Assembly (NCBI GenBank): GCA_016721825.1
Contig: JADKHI010000006.1
Location: forward strand, 372,001 to 436,000
DNA: 64,000 nt
Source: Flavobacteriales bacterium
Lineage (GTDB): Bacteria > Bacteroidota > Bacteroidia > Flavobacteriales_F > PHOS-HE28
Direction of reading: 5' to 3'
Part shown: positions 1 to 8,714 of the stretch, one piece after another
Numbering within the stretch: position 1 is the first letter of the stretch
Layout: every line of letters begins with the position of its first letter
Program-made: the position numbers and the translations under genes
Notes under the pieces: generated by a model
Database searches by the model: none
The model's input: the letters and a program-made list of their open reading frames with translations, nothing else
What the model was told of the DNA's origin: nothing

Positions 1-153
1 CTGGTGCTCAACATGGTCTGGGGCGATGACACCTATTTCCTGGGCCGCAGCCTGGATGTGTTCATCAGCCGGTTGCGGAAGTACCTGCGCCACGACCCCA
101 ACGTGCAGATCATGAACGTGCACGGCGTCGGCTTCAAGTTCCAAGTGGGCTGA
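1..153 (+). CDS. Response regulator, C-terminal fragment (OmpR/PhoB type)
   Basis: Only the last 50 codons lie in the window, in frame 1, with stop TGA at 151-153. The peptide is the end of a winged-helix DNA-binding domain: the segment SLDVFISRLRKYL fits the recognition helix, and IMNVHGVGFKF is the characteristic final beta hairpin of OmpR/PhoB family regulators. It would act as a cytoplasmic transcription factor controlled by phosphorylation of a receiver domain that lies off the left edge. A strong hairpin follows at once, so its transcription unit ends here. The kinase partner is not visible. The PhoR-like kinase at 40152-41192 is too far away to be assigned to it. Confidence 0.85.
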   Translation: MVLNMVWGDDTYFLGRSLDVFISRLRKYLRHDPNVQIMNVHGVGFKFQVG

Positions 154-160
154 AACAAGC

Positions 161-196
161 GCGGCGGCGGCCATCCCACGATGGACCCGCCGCCGC
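161..196. terminator. Strong GC hairpin, probable bidirectional terminator
   Basis: A 10-bp perfect stem of GCGGCGGCGG with CCGCCGCCGC (161-170 with 187-196) is extended by an inner CCATC/GATGG pairing (171-175 with 180-184) around a 4-base loop. It sits between the response regulator end and the convergent end of the dcw operon. There is no long T tract, so it may act as a Rho-independent terminator or as an mRNA 3' end barrier. Confidence 0.7.
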
Positions 197-223
197 TACC
201 CCAACGTATCGTTCACTGCCGGA

Positions 224-682
224 TCAGGATCCGGCCAGGAGTCGTTTCACTAGCGCCGCCACCATGCTGCCCTCTGCCTTTCCCGCCAGGCGGGCGTTCG
301 CTTCGATCATCACCTTCCCCATCGCCTTCATATCGGTGGCACCGAGCTCCGCTATGATCTTGCGCACTTCCGCTTCCACCTCCGCGTCGCTCAAGCGTGC
401 CGGCAGGTATGCCCCGATCACCAGGGCTTGTGCCTCATCCTCTCCAGCGAGATCGGGCCTGCCTTGCTGATGATAGATCGTAGCGGCTTCCGCACGCTGC
501 TTATGCAGCTTCTGGAGCAGGCGCAATCCGGCTTCCTCCGTGATACCATCGGTACCTCCACCCTCCTTCGTGAGCTCCAGCAGGATCGCGCTCTTGATGG
601 CGCGCAACGCGTTCAAGCGATCCTTGTCCCGGGCCAGCATCGCGGCTTTGATGTCCGCGTCGATGCGCTGCTGAAGGCTCAT
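224..682 (-). CDS. YqeY/GatB-tail domain protein
   Basis: A 152-residue stand-alone protein of the YqeY family, which shares the helical tail domain of the GatB subunit of tRNA amidotransferase. That domain is thought to contact tRNA, but the role of the free protein is not established. Family features are the N-terminal helix with LQQRIDADIKAAML and KDRLNALRAIKSA, the central GAYLPARLSD turn, and the C-terminal GKVM segment. The start is taken at the ATG at 682, two bases after the ftsZ stop; the only upstream alternative is TTG at 688. It is the last gene of the dcw operon, a position often seen after ftsZ in Bacteroidota. Confidence 0.88.
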   Translation of the reverse strand: MSLQQRIDADIKAAMLARDKDRLNALRAIKSAILLELTKEGGGTDGITEEAGLRLLQKLHKQRAEAATIYHQQGRPDLAGEDEAQALVIGAYLPARLSDAEVEAEVRKIIAELGATDMKAMGKVMIEANARLAGKAEGSMVAALVKRLLAGS

Positions 683-684
683 GC

Positions 685-2325
685 TCAATCAACGTTGTCG
701 TGCAGGAACGGGTTGTTACGGCGAAGCTCCACGCGGCGCTCACCGTTCTCATCCGTTTCCTCGTTCAGCGTGTAGCGGCTCATGGTGCTATCAGCGCTGT
801 TGGGCACATCGTTCAGTACCACGTTCTTGCGGCGGTAGGCGGGCTCACGCTCCATCTCGCTGAGCCCGTTCGGGGAGCGCAGGCGGATGCTCATCTCACG
901 CACACGGGCCAGGCGGTCCTCCACGCGGTTCGAATGTTCCACCGGTGCCACACGCGGCTCATTGGAGGGCACGGGTGCGGTCGGCGCCGCGTTCGTAGGG
1001 GTCTCCACCTGAGCCTGCGTGTTCGGTTCCGGAGCGTCATACAGGTTCAAGCGCACCACTTCCTCGCGAGGCGGAGCAGGTGGGGCGGGTGGCACGACGG
1101 CCACCGGACGCACGGGAACGGCTTGAGCCGGTACTTCATCGAACACGATCGCACTCTGCTGTTGCACTGGAGCCTCGGAGACCGGAAGCTCTGGAGCCAC
1201 AGCGGGCTTCAAGTAGGGTTCGAAGGGAACGGGAGCTGCTCCCTGCTGCAAGTTGGTAGCCGGCGTTGCGAAAGGACTGGCGAGCGGCGCGGTGACGGGG
1301 GTCGCTGCGTCGTACAGACCCGTCACGATGCGCTCCGCCAGCGGCTCTTCCATGGGGGTGCCGTTGCTGTTGAGGTTGAAGCCTGTGGCGATCACTGTTA
1401 CGCGAAGACGCTCACCGAGCGAGAGGTCCTGGCAGTAACCGAAGATCACGTCGGCGCTGCTGCCGGCGGCCTCCTGAATGTGGTCGGTGATCTCGCTCAT
1501 CTCGTCCATGGCGAGCGTGCGCTCTCCGTGGGCCACGTTCAGCAGCACGTACTTCGCGCCACGGATGTCGTTGTCGTTCAGCAAGGGGGAAGCGAGGGCT
1601 TCCATGGCGGCCCGTTGAGCGCGGTCCTCCCCTTCGGCTTCGGCCATGCCCATGATGGCCACACCGCTGTTGGTCATCACCGTGCGCACATCCTCGAAGT
1701 CCACGTTCACCTTGCCGGTAACGGTGATGATGTCGGCGATGCCGCGGGCGGCAGTGGTGAGCACGTTGTCGGCATGGGCGAAGGCATCGTCCATGGTGAG
1801 GTTCCCGAAGAGCTCACGTAAGCGATCGTTGTTGATCACCAGCAGGGTATCAACGGCCTGACGCATCTCCTCGATACCGGCAGTGGCCTGCTGCACACGC
1901 TTGCGACCTTCCCACTTGAACGGCATGGTGACGATGCCCACAGTGAGGATGCCGAGCTCGCGGGCGATCCGTGCGATCACTGGTGCGGCACCGGTTCCTG
2001 TACCACCACCCATGCCTGCGGTGATGAACACCATCTTGGTGCGGGTGCTGAGCAACTGGCGGATCTCATCGAGGTTCTCCTGCGCGGCGTTCTTGCCACG
2101 CTCGGGGATGCTACCGGCACCGAGGCCTTCGGTCAGGGCCGCACCGAGCTGGAGCTTCACCGGAATGAGGCTGATGTCCAGCGCTTGGCGATCGGTGTTG
2201 CAGATGATGAAATCCACGCCCTGGATGCCGTGGGCGTGCATGTGGTTCACGGCGTTGCTGCCGCCGCCACCCACGCCGATCACCTTGATGATGGAGGCGA
2301 GCTCGTTGGGAAGGTCGAATTTCAT
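685..2325 (-). CDS. ftsZ: Cell division protein FtsZ
   Basis: Tubulin-like GTPase that polymerises at midcell and organises the divisome. The 546-residue protein shows the nucleotide-binding glycines near residues 18-22, the tubulin signature GGGTGTG at residues 106-112, and the T7-loop type motif NVDFEDV that completes the GTPase site of the next subunit. After the globular domain comes a long proline- and alanine-rich linker (about residues 330-470). A conserved end, RRNNPFLHDNVD, probably serves as the membrane-anchor docking peptide for FtsA. It lies 41 bp downstream of ftsA and almost touches yqeY. Confidence 0.98.
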   Translation of the reverse strand: MKFDLPNELASIIKVIGVGGGGSNAVNHMHAHGIQGVDFIICNTDRQALDISLIPVKLQLGAALTEGLGAGSIPERGKNAAQENLDEIRQLLSTRTKMVFITAGMGGGTGTGAAPVIARIARELGILTVGIVTMPFKWEGRKRVQQATAGIEEMRQAVDTLLVINNDRLRELFGNLTMDDAFAHADNVLTTAARGIADIITVTGKVNVDFEDVRTVMTNSGVAIMGMAEAEGEDRAQRAAMEALASPLLNDNDIRGAKYVLLNVAHGERTLAMDEMSEITDHIQEAAGSSADVIFGYCQDLSLGERLRVTVIATGFNLNSNGTPMEEPLAERIVTGLYDAATPVTAPLASPFATPATNLQQGAAPVPFEPYLKPAVAPELPVSEAPVQQQSAIVFDEVPAQAVPVRPVAVVPPAPPAPPREEVVRLNLYDAPEPNTQAQVETPTNAAPTAPVPSNEPRVAPVEHSNRVEDRLARVREMSIRLRSPNGLSEMEREPAYRRKNVVLNDVPNSADSTMSRYTLNEETDENGERRVELRRNNPFLHDNVD

Positions 2326-2366
2326 AGCGTTGGGAATTGGGGGTTGGGGCTTGGGCGAAAAGAAGA

Positions 2367-3671
2367 TCAGCTCTCGTCGTCCTTCATGAACTCGGAAGCC
2401 TTGTCGATCACCTGGGTGAACCAGCTGCCTACCCGGTTGGCCGAGTGGGTGGTGACCTCTACTTTACTGGTCTTCACCGCGTTGGGGCGGCTGCGGTCGA
2501 GGTGGCTGAAGCCTCGCATCACGAGGCCGACACCGGTAGCATACAGAGGGCTCGTCACATCGACCACCTTGCTGGGCGCGAGGTGTTCGTTGGGGTAACC
2601 GATGCGGGTGCTGAGGCCGGTGATGTACTCGGTGAGCTGGCGCAGGTGCTTCAGCTGCGCACCACCACCGGTGAGCACGATGCCGCCTGCGTTCAGTTGC
2701 TTCTCGAGACCGCTGTTCTTGATCTCGAAATGCACGTGCTCGAGGATCTCTTCCATGCGGCACTGGATGATGTGTGCGAGGTTCTTCACGCTGATCTCCT
2801 TGGGCTCGCGACCGCGCAGGCCTGGGATGCACACCACTTCGTTCTCCTTGTTCTCCGCTGCGAGTGCACTACCGAAGCGCGTCTTCAGCAGTTCCGCCTG
2901 ATCGCGCAGGATGGCGCAGCCCATCTTGATGTCCTCGGTGATCACATTGCCACCGAAGGGGATCACGGCGGTGTGGCGGATGATGTTCTCCGAGAAGATG
3001 GCGATGTCCGTGGTACCACCACCGATGTCCACGAGCACCACACCGGCTTCCTTCTCCTCTGCGCTGAGCACGGCATCGGCGCTGGCCAGCGGCTCCAGTA
3101 TCAGCTCCGTTACCTCCAAGTTGGCACGGTGAACGCACTTGTTGATGTTGCGCGCTGCAGTGACCTGTCCGCTGATGATGTGGAAGTTCGCTTCGAGGCG
3201 CACACCGCTCATGCCGATCGGGTCCTTGATACCCTGCTCGTTGTCCACGATGTACTCCTGCGGAAGCACGTGGATGATCTCTTCGCCGGCGGGCATCACC
3301 AGCTTGTACATGTCGTCGATCAGCGCGTCAATGTCCTGCTGGCGGATCTCCTCTTCCAGGCTCTGGCGCGTGATCATGCCGCGGTGGTGCATGCTGCGGA
3401 TGTGCTGTCCAGCGATGCCCACGTTCACGGTCTGGATGTCCACACCCGCGCTGTTCTCCGCTTCACGAACAGCCTCCTTGATGCTGTCAACGGTCTTCTG
3501 GATGTTGCTCACTACGCCACGGCTCACTCCGTCGCTGCGTGACTTGCCCATGCCGAGGATCTCGATCTTGCCCTGTTCATTCCTGCGCCCTACGATGCAG
3601 GCGATCTTGGTGGTGCCGATGTCCAGGCCGGCCACGATGTCTTCTTGCTGCTGATGCATGTTGTCGCTCAC
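2367..3671 (-). CDS. ftsA: Cell division protein FtsA
   Basis: Actin-like ATPase that tethers FtsZ to the membrane and recruits later division proteins. The protein (up to 434 residues) has the actin-fold phosphate loops GLDIGTTKIA near the N-terminus and VDIGGGTTDIA in the middle, plus the adenosine loop LTGGGAQL. The tail carries basic and hydrophobic residues (SWFTQVIDKASEFM) that can form the amphipathic membrane helix. The start could be GTG at 3671, one base after the ftsQ stop, or ATG at 3659; the protein is complete from either. It sits between ftsQ and ftsZ as in most dcw clusters. Confidence 0.97.
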   Translation of the reverse strand: MSDNMHQQQEDIVAGLDIGTTKIACIVGRRNEQGKIEILGMGKSRSDGVSRGVVSNIQKTVDSIKEAVREAENSAGVDIQTVNVGIAGQHIRSMHHRGMITRQSLEEEIRQQDIDALIDDMYKLVMPAGEEIIHVLPQEYIVDNEQGIKDPIGMSGVRLEANFHIISGQVTAARNINKCVHRANLEVTELILEPLASADAVLSAEEKEAGVVLVDIGGGTTDIAIFSENIIRHTAVIPFGGNVITEDIKMGCAILRDQAELLKTRFGSALAAENKENEVVCIPGLRGREPKEISVKNLAHIIQCRMEEILEHVHFEIKNSGLEKQLNAGGIVLTGGGAQLKHLRQLTEYITGLSTRIGYPNEHLAPSKVVDVTSPLYATGVGLVMRGFSHLDRSRPNAVKTSKVEVTTHSANRVGSWFTQVIDKASEFMKDDES

Positions 3672-3672
3672 G

Positions 3673-4473
3673 TTAGGGCGTCATTCGTTTGGTGCATACG
3701 ATCTGGTCGGCGAAGCGCACATCAATGCGCCCGTAACGCCTCCAGTCCACTTGCGGGATGCCTTTGGCGTAGAAAAGGCGGAGCTTCTCCAGTCGGGCCT
3801 GCAGATCGGTACCGTTACCAACGGCGATGAGCTGACCACCGATGCGGGGGATCAGCTCGAACTCGCCGTTCAGGTCCACGACCACTTGATCGATCATGGC
3901 GTTCCAGAAAGGATCGGCGATGATGATCTGTGCAAGGGCGAGGATCTCATCGCTACGCGTATGCGCCGTCAAGGTGTCCGTCGCGGTCACCAGGTGCTCA
4001 CCTTCGCGATAGGGCTCATAGAGCTGGCCAGTGACCACAAGCACGCGGGGTGTGTAAGTATCCGTGGGGGGCATGCTCCAACCATCACGGTCGATGTAGA
4101 AGTTCGAACCATCCGCGTTGAAGACCCGGACGATCGGCAGACGCTGCTTCACCCGGACGTGCATGGTTCCATCCAGCGTGTGATACACGTCGGCATCGGA
4201 CACGCAGGCCAGGCTGCGCAGACGCTCTTCAATGGCGGTCATCTCCACTTCGCCCATGGCGCTACCGATCAAGCCTTCGCCATTCTCCAGCACCAAGGCA
4301 CGCACCGCATCCGCATCGATGAACTGAACATCCGCAGGCTGGTCGACCTCCACATCGAGGGCCGTTACAGGGCGACGTTCGCTGCTTCGCTCCACAAAAC
4401 CAAGCGCGACCACGATGGCCATGATCCCCAGGATCATGCCCACAGGCTTCAGGAAGCGCTTGATCTTCAGCAT
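3673..4473 (-). CDS. ftsQ: Cell division protein FtsQ
   Basis: Bitopic divisome protein of 266 residues. A short basic cytoplasmic tail (MLKIKRFLKP) leads into one transmembrane helix (VGMILGIMAIVVALGFV), then a periplasmic region that fits a POTRA domain followed by the FtsQ beta domain, with YIDRDGWSMPP in the usual place. FtsQ-type proteins scaffold FtsB, FtsL and the septal synthase. Sequence conservation is weak, so position between murC and ftsA is an important part of the evidence. ATG at 4473 is preferred to TTG at 4479, since it lies just behind the murC stop. Confidence 0.88.
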   Translation of the reverse strand: MLKIKRFLKPVGMILGIMAIVVALGFVERSSERRPVTALDVEVDQPADVQFIDADAVRALVLENGEGLIGSAMGEVEMTAIEERLRSLACVSDADVYHTLDGTMHVRVKQRLPIVRVFNADGSNFYIDRDGWSMPPTDTYTPRVLVVTGQLYEPYREGEHLVTATDTLTAHTRSDEILALAQIIIADPFWNAMIDQVVVDLNGEFELIPRIGGQLIAVGNGTDLQARLEKLRLFYAKGIPQVDWRRYGRIDVRFADQIVCTKRMTP

Positions 4474-4475
4474 TA

Positions 4476-5843
4476 TCAACGTTCGTTCAGCATGGCCGCG
4501 ATGACAGGGACCTCCCGGTCGATATCACCCGCGCCAAGCGCAAGCAAGATGTCCACATCCCGCGTGCGCAACAGGGGCACCAAGGCCTGTTTTGTACACA
4601 GGGTCTTGTTCTTTAGTGGCACTTGTTCCAGCAGCCAGGCGCTTGTAATGCCCGGTAAAGGCTGCTCGCGTGCCGGGTAGATGTCAAGCAGGATCAACTC
4701 GTCCAATTGGGCCAGGCTCTCGGCGAAACCGGCGGCCAGGTCGCGGGTGCGGGTGAAGAGGTGGGGTTGGAAAATGCCGGTGATGCGACGCCCCGGATGG
4801 AGCTCGCGGGCGCTCCGGATGCAGGCGTCAAGCTCGGCCGGATGATGGGCGTAGTCGTCGATGAACACGCTTTTCGCGGTCCTTGCCCGCACTTCGAAAC
4901 GGCGCCTGACCCCCTGGAATCCGGCCAGTCCTTTCCGGAGGCGGTCCTCAGGCACGCCAAGATCAAGCGCCATGGCCGATGCGGCGACCGCATTCTCCAC
5001 GTTGTGGCGCCCGGGCATGCCCAAGGTGAGGTCCTTCAGGGTCCGTTCACCGAGGACGAGGTCGAAGTGGTAGGCCCCTCCCTCCACGCGCACGTTCGCC
5101 GCCTTCACTCCTGCATCCCCATCGATGGCATAAGGCACCGCATTGGGGCCGCCGAAACGTCCGATCACGCGCTCGTGCACGAGCAATTTCCCTGTGCACA
5201 AGGCCGCGAACTCGGCATAGGCCGCGTACATCGCTTCCGCTGTTCCGTAGATGTCCAAGTGGTCGGGGTCCATGGCCGTGATGATGGCCTCGCTGGGTGA
5301 TAAACGCAGAAAACTGCGATCGTATTCGTCCGCCTCCACCACGTTCACCACGGCGCCATCGTCCAAGAGCACGTTGGTGTCATAGTTCGCACTGATGCCG
5401 CCGAGGAAGGCGTTGCACCGCACCCCGCCTGCGGTCAGCAGATGGGCGAGCATGGTGCTCACTGTCGTTTTCCCATGCGTTCCCGCCACGGCAATGGTGC
5501 GCCGGTCCTGGGTGATGAGCCCCAGCACTTCACTGCGCTTGAGGATGCGCGCGCCGCGTTCCTCCCAATAGCGGAGCAGCGGACTGTCCAGAGGAACCGC
5601 AGGTGTTCGGACCACCAGCACCGACCCGGGTATGGCATCACGGAATTCAGCGGGTATGGCACGTGGATCCTCCGTGAACTGCACTTCGATGCCTTCCATA
5701 CGCAGCTGGCCGATCAGCTCGCTGGGGGTCCGATCATAACCGGCCACAGCCGCACCCCTGCGTCGGTAATAGCGAGCGAGGCCGCTCATACCGATGCCAC
5801 CAATGCCGATGAAATAGAGGAGGTCGGGTCGTTCCATGGTCAT
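4476..5843 (-). CDS. murC: UDP-N-acetylmuramate--L-alanine ligase MurC
   Basis: Cytoplasmic Mur ligase that adds L-alanine to UDP-MurNAc with ATP. The 455-residue length is normal for the family. The three domains are visible: an N-terminal UDP-binding fold with GIGGIGMSGLA, the central ATP loop GTHGKTTVS near residue 121, and the C-terminal ligase domain with IDDYAHHPAEL and the IFQPHLFTRT segment. The start ATG overlaps the murG stop (ATGA), which implies translational coupling. The next step after MurC in peptidoglycan precursor synthesis is MurD, also in this operon. Confidence 0.98.
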   Translation of the reverse strand: MTMERPDLLYFIGIGGIGMSGLARYYRRRGAAVAGYDRTPSELIGQLRMEGIEVQFTEDPRAIPAEFRDAIPGSVLVVRTPAVPLDSPLLRYWEERGARILKRSEVLGLITQDRRTIAVAGTHGKTTVSTMLAHLLTAGGVRCNAFLGGISANYDTNVLLDDGAVVNVVEADEYDRSFLRLSPSEAIITAMDPDHLDIYGTAEAMYAAYAEFAALCTGKLLVHERVIGRFGGPNAVPYAIDGDAGVKAANVRVEGGAYHFDLVLGERTLKDLTLGMPGRHNVENAVAASAMALDLGVPEDRLRKGLAGFQGVRRRFEVRARTAKSVFIDDYAHHPAELDACIRSARELHPGRRITGIFQPHLFTRTRDLAAGFAESLAQLDELILLDIYPAREQPLPGITSAWLLEQVPLKNKTLCTKQALVPLLRTRDVDILLALGAGDIDREVPVIAAMLNER

Positions 5844-6955
5844 TGTCGTGCCAATCGGATCACTTCCGCAGCGATGGCCCCCGCCGCATTGCTGATGGCC
5901 ATGCCTGCGATGGCGGAGCGAAGACCATTGAGCTTGTTCGGCTCGGCCAGAAGGTCGAGGATCACATCACCGAGTTCCGCGACCGTACGATCGTCGCGCA
6001 CCAGGATCGCTGCACCGCGATCGGTCAACGCCCGCGCGTTCATGGTCTGATGATCCTCGGCGGCGGTGGGCAAGGGGACAAGGATCGCCGGAAGGCGCAC
6101 CAGACACAGCTCGCTCACGCTCATGGCACCAGCGCGCGCCACTACCAGATCGGCAACGGCATAGGCCAGGTCCATGCGCGTCACGAACTCCGTCACCTTG
6201 CAGTCGGTGTACCCGAGCGCTTCCACCGCCTTACCCGCTTGTGCGAAGAAGGGTGTGCCGGTCTGCCAGATGAGCTGCACGCCACGCTCCTTCAGTTTGG
6301 GCAGCGACGCTTCAATGCCCTGATTGATGCCGCGTGCTCCAAGGCTTCCACCCGTCACGAAGACGACCGGGCGACCTTCCTGCAACCCGAACTGTTCAAG
6401 GCCACGTGGACGTTTCCCTTCAAGCCGGACCACTTCTTCACGCACCGGGTTACCGGTCATCAGGATCTTGTCCTTCGGGAAGTAGCGTTCCATGGCGGGA
6501 TAGGCCACGCAGATGCGATCGGCCTTGCGCGCGAGCATGCGGTTGGTGGCCCCGGCATGGCTGTTCTGTTCCTGTATGAGGGTGCGCACACCGGCGCATT
6601 GGGCAGCCGCGAGCGTGGGTCCACTGGCATAGCCGCCCACACCAACGGCCACTTGCGGCGCGAATGTGCGAACGATACGGCGCGCCTTCCACATGCTGCG
6701 CAGCAAGCGCCAAGGCAGGCCAATGTTCTTGATGATCGAGCCCCGTTGGAAGCCTCGGATGGGCAGGCCTTCGATGCGATACCCGGCGGCGGGCACCTTC
6801 TCCATCTCCATCTTTCCTTCAGCACCTACGAAGAGGATCTCGGCCTGTGGATCCTGCTCTTTCACCGCGTTGGCGATGGCGATGGCCGGAAAGATGTGAC
6901 CACCCGTACCACCCCCGCTGATGAGGACCTTAAGCAAGGGCGACGTCGGCTTCAT
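5840..6955 (-). CDS. murG: Lipid II synthase MurG (GlcNAc transferase)
   Basis: Peripheral inner-membrane glycosyltransferase that moves GlcNAc from UDP-GlcNAc to lipid I, giving lipid II. The glycine-rich loop GGTGGHIFPA near the N-terminus and the GGSLGARGIN loop of the C-terminal half are the family hallmarks. The reading frame extends up to 7006, but ATG at 6955 gives the usual short N-terminus before the first strand (371 residues) and leaves only a 26-bp overlap with ftsW. TTG a few codons further on is another possible start. It is coupled to murC by an ATGA overlap. Confidence 0.97.
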   Translation of the reverse strand: MKPTSPLLKVLISGGGTGGHIFPAIAIANAVKEQDPQAEILFVGAEGKMEMEKVPAAGYRIEGLPIRGFQRGSIIKNIGLPWRLLRSMWKARRIVRTFAPQVAVGVGGYASGPTLAAAQCAGVRTLIQEQNSHAGATNRMLARKADRICVAYPAMERYFPKDKILMTGNPVREEVVRLEGKRPRGLEQFGLQEGRPVVFVTGGSLGARGINQGIEASLPKLKERGVQLIWQTGTPFFAQAGKAVEALGYTDCKVTEFVTRMDLAYAVADLVVARAGAMSVSELCLVRLPAILVPLPTAAEDHQTMNARALTDRGAAILVRDDRTVAELGDVILDLLAEPNKLNGLRSAIAGMAISNAAGAIAAEVIRLARQ

Positions 6956-8147
6956 CGGTGGAAGAAGTACGACCCTTGGCATCAGGCGCATCGGGGACCT
7001 TGTCATACACGCTGCGGCTCACGCTGATGATGATGCCCACGGCCAGGCAGGCGAACCAGATGCTTGTTCCACCCATGCTCACCAACGGCAGCGGCTGACC
7101 GGTAACAGGCACCATGCCCACGGATACGGCCATGTTCATCATGGCGGTGAGCACCAGGCTCAAGGCCAGCGCGATCGCTGCGTACGAGCCGAAGGGCTTC
7201 TCGCAACGCGCTGCGATCCGCACCGCTCGAAGCATGAGGATCAGATAGAGCAACAACAAGCCCAATCCGCCGAACAGTGAGCCATACTCCTCGATGATGA
7301 GCGCGTAGATCATATCGCTCTCCGAGTGCGGCATGTAGTTGCGCGATGTCCCGGTGCCCGGACCATTGGGCAACAGCCCGCCCACAGCGATGGCGATCTT
7401 GGCGTTGTTCGCCTGGAAGTTGGCGTCCCGGTCCTCGGCTGTGGTCTGAGGATCGTTGGACAGCCAGCGTTCCAAGCGTCCTTCCCAGGTCTGGATCCGC
7501 GGTAGCAGATCGGGATAGGTCTTCGCCACAACAAGCAACAGGGCGAACGCGGCTATGGCCAGTAAGATGAGGCCACCAATGTGCTTGAACGGCACCCGAG
7601 CGATGAAGAGAAGGACCAGACACGTGATGCCGAGCAAAGCAGCGGTGGAGAAGTTGGCCGGGAGGATGAGGCCGCAGATCGCGCCGATGGGTATGCCCAA
7701 ACGAAGCAATACATCGCGGAAGGTCCACGGCTCCTCCTGGTGTTTGCTCAGCACCCGCGCCAGGTAGACCAGCAACACCACCTTCGCCAGATCGCTGGTC
7801 TGAAAGGTGATCCCCAGTCCAGGAACAGCAAGCCAGCGCGAAGCACCGTTCACATTGCTTCCGACCAGGAGGGTGAGCAGCAACAATCCACCGGTGATCA
7901 CGATGAGCAGCTGAGAGAGCTTCGAATAAGCCGTGTAGCGCAGTCGACTGGCCATGTACATGATGGCGCCACCTGAAGCGAGCATGAGGGCGTGCTTGAA
8001 CAGCAGGCGGAACCCGCCCCCTGGCGAACGCCAGATCAGCCATGCACCACCGCTATAGACGGAGAGCAGGCTGAGCAAGCCCAGGAACAGAACCACCACC
8101 CAGATGATCCGGTCGCCGTGCAGGTGTCGTTCGAAGAGGGCTTTCAT
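6930..8147 (-). CDS. ftsW: Septal peptidoglycan glycosyltransferase FtsW
   Basis: SEDS-family polytopic membrane protein, 405 residues, with about ten hydrophobic segments. FtsW polymerises lipid II at the division site together with its class B penicillin-binding partner, here the ftsI product of the same operon. Family motifs include the SRWLAVPGLGITFQTSDLAKV stretch before the fourth to fifth helices and the C-terminal PVTGQPLPLVSMGGTS loop. Its 3' end overlaps murG. Its start lies 14 bp behind the MurD-like gene at 8162-8680, so it belongs to the same transcript. Confidence 0.97.
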   Translation of the reverse strand: MKALFERHLHGDRIIWVVVLFLGLLSLLSVYSGGAWLIWRSPGGGFRLLFKHALMLASGGAIMYMASRLRYTAYSKLSQLLIVITGGLLLLTLLVGSNVNGASRWLAVPGLGITFQTSDLAKVVLLVYLARVLSKHQEEPWTFRDVLLRLGIPIGAICGLILPANFSTAALLGITCLVLLFIARVPFKHIGGLILLAIAAFALLLVVAKTYPDLLPRIQTWEGRLERWLSNDPQTTAEDRDANFQANNAKIAIAVGGLLPNGPGTGTSRNYMPHSESDMIYALIIEEYGSLFGGLGLLLLYLILMLRAVRIAARCEKPFGSYAAIALALSLVLTAMMNMAVSVGMVPVTGQPLPLVSMGGTSIWFACLAVGIIISVSRSVYDKVPDAPDAKGRTSSTDEADVALA

Positions 8148-8161
8148 GCTCGCATCAATGA

Positions 8162-8680
8162 TCAGAGGTCACGAACGGCACGCTTGAACTCCGCGCCGCG
8201 CTCCTCGTAGTTCGCAAAACCATCACCGCTCGGACAAGCCGGACTGAATAGCACCGCTTCACCAGAACGCGCTAGTTCATGCGCCAGGAAGACAGCGGTC
8301 CTCACTTCCTCAGCGAAGTACACGTGCTCGGTGAACGGCTGAAGGGCTTCGATATCCCGTTCTTGGCCGCGACCGAAGAGGACGAGGGCAACGACCTTCT
8401 CCTTCAGGAAATCCTGCACATGACCGCGACCCACCTCACTGGGCAGCGATCCAGCGATCCACAGCACGGGTTTCTCCACATTGGACATGGCGCTCAATGT
8501 GGCATCAAGGAAGGTGGAGCGCGAATCGTTGATGTACTCCACACCTTTCACCGTGGCCACATACTCCAGGCTGTGAGGTCCTATGGTCGTTTCAGCAAGT
8601 GCCTGTCGCCGAGCCTCAGTGAGCTGATCGGTCAGGCGTAGCGCAAGGATGCGCTGGTAGGTATCCTGGTCCATGGTCAT
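8162..8680 (-). CDS. MurD C-terminal ligase-domain paralogue (no ATP domain)
   Basis: A 172-residue protein that aligns along almost its whole length with the last third of the neighbouring MurD. Shared landmarks are the LEYVATVKGVEYINDS segment, the PVLWIAG strand, the SPACPSGDGFANYEERG loop and the KRAVRDL end. It has no UDP-binding domain and no GKT ATP loop. In the retained domain, MurD's DSKATN is DSRSTF, the GGTDKG loop is replaced by AGSLPSEVG, and the SF of MurD's SPACASFD is SG here. A full ligase reaction is therefore very unlikely. The intact frame, position in the coupled operon and residual conservation suggest a maintained non-catalytic role, for example binding MurD, its product or FtsW. 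It is not an obvious pseudogene. Function unknown. Confidence 0.8.
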   Translation of the reverse strand: MTMDQDTYQRILALRLTDQLTEARRQALAETTIGPHSLEYVATVKGVEYINDSRSTFLDATLSAMSNVEKPVLWIAGSLPSEVGRGHVQDFLKEKVVALVLFGRGQERDIEALQPFTEHVYFAEEVRTAVFLAHELARSGEAVLFSPACPSGDGFANYEERGAEFKRAVRDL

Positions 8681-8714
8681 GCGGATGTTGAAGGAACCCG
8701 GTGGAGCTTTCTGC

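Noticed and set aside
700..3542. Long plus-strand open frames opposite ftsZ and ftsA
   Set aside because: They mirror the reading frames of ftsZ and ftsA and have low-complexity histidine- and arginine-rich translations without any family pattern.
8162..8680. Treating the MurD-like gene as a broken murD pseudogene
   Set aside because: The frame is intact, in the coupled operon, with its own start and stop, and conserved landmarks of the domain. Listed as a gene of unknown role instead.
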